Positions 4,653-6,321 of a DNA stretch of 6,321 bases are shown here, piece after piece (the first letter of the stretch is position 1; every line of letters starts with the position of its first letter). Source of the DNA: Chroococcidiopsidaceae cyanobacterium CP_BM_RX_35. Its GTDB lineage: Bacteria; Cyanobacteriota; Cyanobacteriia; Cyanobacteriales; Chroococcidiopsidaceae. The notes beneath the pieces were generated by a model. That model worked only from the letters and a program-made list of their open reading frames with translations, did no database searches and was not told where the DNA came from. The stretch is from positions 1 to 6,321 of the forward strand of contig JAFAVL010000399.1 of assembly GCA_019242465.1 (NCBI GenBank), written 5' to 3'. The position numbers and the translations under genes are program-made.

Positions 4653-6140
4653 ATGGTTCAAGCTCCTGCACCGATCGCTACCATAGATTTAGCCACACTA
4701 GCCATCGACCGAATTCGTCAAGCTGGGTGTGAGTACGGGGATGTACGCTTTTGTACCTACCGTTCTCAGAACTTAACCGCCCGCGATCGCACTCTGAGTC
4801 ACTTAGCAGATAACGTCAGCTCTGGCTTTGGGGTGCGCGTTTTACTTAAGGGGGCGTGGGGATTCGCTGCTAGTCACAATAAGACTCCAGCTGAGGTTGA
4901 AAGAATTGTCGCCTTGGCTGTAGATATCGCTAAGGCAAGCCAGCTTTCGCAACAGACAAAAGTCCAGTTGGTACCAGTCACAGCTGAGAGCGATACCTAC
5001 GTGACACCGATTGTCATCGATCCCTTTAGTGTACCTATTACCGAAAAGGCAGAACTGCTACTGCAGCTCAATGAGCAGCTACTAAGTTACAGTGATCGCG
5101 GCATTAAAAAGGCTTATTCCTACCTGCGATTCACCCGCGAAGATAAAACATTCGCTTCCACAGCAGGCTCTACAATTCAGCAGACCCTTTACCGCAGCTA
5201 TCCAGGATTTGGCTGTACTGCTATTGCCAATAGCGATGCTCAAAGCCGGAGCTATGAGCGTCCGCCCCTAAACATCGGTTACGAACATATCCAGCCACAG
5301 GACTTGTTGGCTCAGGTAGACCGTGTTGCTACAGAAGCAATTGAAAAAGTCAACGCTCCCCAAGGACCTTCTGGTATCAGCACGACTCTCATCCTCAAAC
5401 CAACAAACTTGTTTCTCACAATCCATGAATCAGTAGGACACCCAACGGAGTTGGACCGAGTGTATGGCTACGAGGCCAATTTTGCTGGCACTAGCTTTGC
5501 CACTACCGATAAGCTGGGCACTCTCCAGTATGCTGCTCCTTGGGTTAACTTCCGAGCTGACCGAACTCAGTTAGGAGGACGCAGTACCATGGGTTACGAC
5601 GATGAAGGTGTTCCAGCTCAAGATTGGTACGTTGTTAAAGATGGTATTTTAGTAGACTATCTCACAGACCGCGAGACAGCCTATAGACTCGGTCGTAGTA
5701 GTAGTAACGGCTGTGCCTATGCCGATAGCTGGGCTAGTGTACCGATGGTTCGGATTCCGAATCTAGGGCTAGAACCGGGACCAGATGGGGGTAGCCATAC
5801 TGCCACTTTATCAGAGATGATTGCTGATACTGAGGACGGGGTTTTAATCGATGGGATCGGCAGTTTCTCTATCGACCAGCAACGGCGTAACTTCCAGTTC
5901 GGCGGTGATGCTTTCTGGAAAGTGGAAAAGGGTAAGGTGGTGGGAATGCTTAAGGATGTGACTTACCACTCAATGACAACTGACTTTTGGAATCGTGTTG
6001 ATGCCTTGGGACCAACCTCTGAACGCGAACAGTGCGGTACCAATATGTGTGGTAAAGGTGAGCCAATTCAGCTTGCCCAAATGACCCATGCCTGTGTGCC
6101 AGTGCGGGTGCGTCAGATTCAGATTGGGGGAGCGCAATAA
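4653..6140 (+). CDS. tldD: TldD metalloprotease catalytic subunit
   Basis: The protein has 495 aa, close to the usual TldD length. It is the zinc-bearing half of the TldD/TldE (PmbA) heterodimeric protease, a cytoplasmic enzyme that threads and cleaves unfolded or modified peptides (microcin B17 maturation and CcdA degradation in E. coli). The N-terminal PmbA/TldD domain shows ARDRTLSHLADNVSSGFGVRV (43-63). The active site HESVGH (258-263) is the family HExxxH, with H258 and H263 as ligands and E259 as catalytic base. The third ligand is expected in NMCGKG (464-469), C466. The glycine-rich GGRSTMGYDDEG (308-319) and GCAYADSW (353-360) blocks are also family-typical. The ATG at 4653 begins the similarity; no Shine-Dalgarno precedes it, and an ATG at 4643 is in another frame. 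The gene overlaps pmbA by one base, which marks an operon for a two-subunit enzyme. Its natural substrate here is unknown. Confidence 0.95.
   Translation: MVQAPAPIATIDLATLAIDRIRQAGCEYGDVRFCTYRSQNLTARDRTLSHLADNVSSGFGVRVLLKGAWGFAASHNKTPAEVERIVALAVDIAKASQLSQQTKVQLVPVTAESDTYVTPIVIDPFSVPITEKAELLLQLNEQLLSYSDRGIKKAYSYLRFTREDKTFASTAGSTIQQTLYRSYPGFGCTAIANSDAQSRSYERPPLNIGYEHIQPQDLLAQVDRVATEAIEKVNAPQGPSGISTTLILKPTNLFLTIHESVGHPTELDRVYGYEANFAGTSFATTDKLGTLQYAAPWVNFRADRTQLGGRSTMGYDDEGVPAQDWYVVKDGILVDYLTDRETAYRLGRSSSNGCAYADSWASVPMVRIPNLGLEPGPDGGSHTATLSEMIADTEDGVLIDGIGSFSIDQQRRNFQFGGDAFWKVEKGKVVGMLKDVTYHSMTTDFWNRVDALGPTSEREQCGTNMCGKGEPIQLAQMTHACVPVRVRQIQIGGAQ
4783..4790. repeat. HIP1 octamer
   Basis: A second intact GCGATCGC, inside tldD. 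Two copies in 6.3 kb support a HIP1-rich cyanobacterial genome. Confidence 0.85.
6126..6132 (+). promoter_or_regulatory. Ribosome binding site of pmbA inside the end of tldD
   Basis: GGGGGAG ends 7 nt before the ATG at 6140 and lies within the last codons of tldD. It supports the 6140 start over the in-frame ATG at 6161 and suggests coupled translation of the two subunits. Confidence 0.65.
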
Positions 6141-6321
6141 TGATAGCAGCACCGATTTTGATGGGTGAAGACCAGGCACTGTCCTTAGTAGAAACAGTCA
6201 TCAAACAATCTGAGGCAGAGGGTGTTTTTGTTAGCCTGAGTACTGGGGAAGAAGCTCTCAGTCGCTACTCAGAAAACCAGATTAGTCAGAACATTAGTCA
6301 AACGCGGTTTAATCTGACTAT
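6140..6321 (+). CDS. pmbA: TldE/PmbA subunit, 5' end only (cut by the window edge)
   Basis: Sixty complete codons are visible from the ATG at 6140, which shares its A with the TAA of tldD (TAATG). Residues 11-34 form a helix (DQALSLVETVIKQSEAEG) followed by a strand (VFVSLS), and SRYSENQISQNISQTRF (41-57) corresponds to the N-terminal PmbA/TldD domain seen in TldD at 43-63. Family knowledge: TldE is the non-catalytic partner that pairs with TldD to form the closed protease chamber. The rest of the protein is outside the window, so the absence of an HExxxH cannot be checked; the assignment rests on this N-terminal motif and on position directly after tldD. Confidence 0.85.
   Translation, partial: MIAAPILMGEDQALSLVETVIKQSEAEGVFVSLSTGEEALSRYSENQISQNISQTRFNLT

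Noticed and set aside
4541..4732. 63-codon forward frame spanning the gap before tldD
   Set aside because: It runs through a G/C-rich stem-loop and the start of tldD in another frame; the composition is not protein-like.

Overview
The window looks like cyanobacterial chromosome. The signs are two intact HIP1 octamers (GCGATCGC at 3819-3826 and 4783-4790), a single-RRM RNA-binding protein with the C-terminal signature of cyanobacterial Rbp3-type proteins, an M48-like membrane protein with a C-terminal globular domain of a kind I associate with cyanobacteria, and several palindrome-rich intergenic elements. Genus cannot be fixed from the sequence; a Chroococcidiopsis/Nostoc-like lineage is a guess from style only. 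Every gene I can support is on the + strand.

Layout: (1) 2-1846, a multi-pass membrane protein of the M48 (HtpX/Ste24) fold whose three expected zinc ligands are all replaced. Its reading frame is open to the left edge, so it probably starts outside the window. A GC-rich cluster of five or six small hairpins (about 1053-1190) lies in frame in its inter-domain linker. (2) 1847-2369, a 523-bp gap holding a hairpin after the stop and a structured leader for the next gene. (3) 2370-2858, an Rbp3-like RNA-binding protein. (4) 2859-3267, a 409-bp gap holding a 181-bp element bounded by 16-bp perfect inverted repeats, plus candidate signals for the next gene. (5) 3268-4548, a GT4 glycosyltransferase of the sucrose-phosphate-synthase-like group. 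(6) 4549-4652, a short gap with a G/C-rich stem-loop that resembles the right end of the element in (4). (7) 4653-6140, tldD, followed with a 1-nt stop/start overlap by (8) the 5' end of its partner pmbA/tldE (6140 to the edge).

The only clear operon is tldD-pmbA, encoding the two halves of the TldD/E metalloprotease. The other genes are separated by long non-coding stretches with their own structures and are probably separate transcription units. The most unusual items are the M48-like protein with no zinc site, the palindrome cluster translated as part of it, and the inverted-repeat element with a possible pseudoknot core downstream of rbp.
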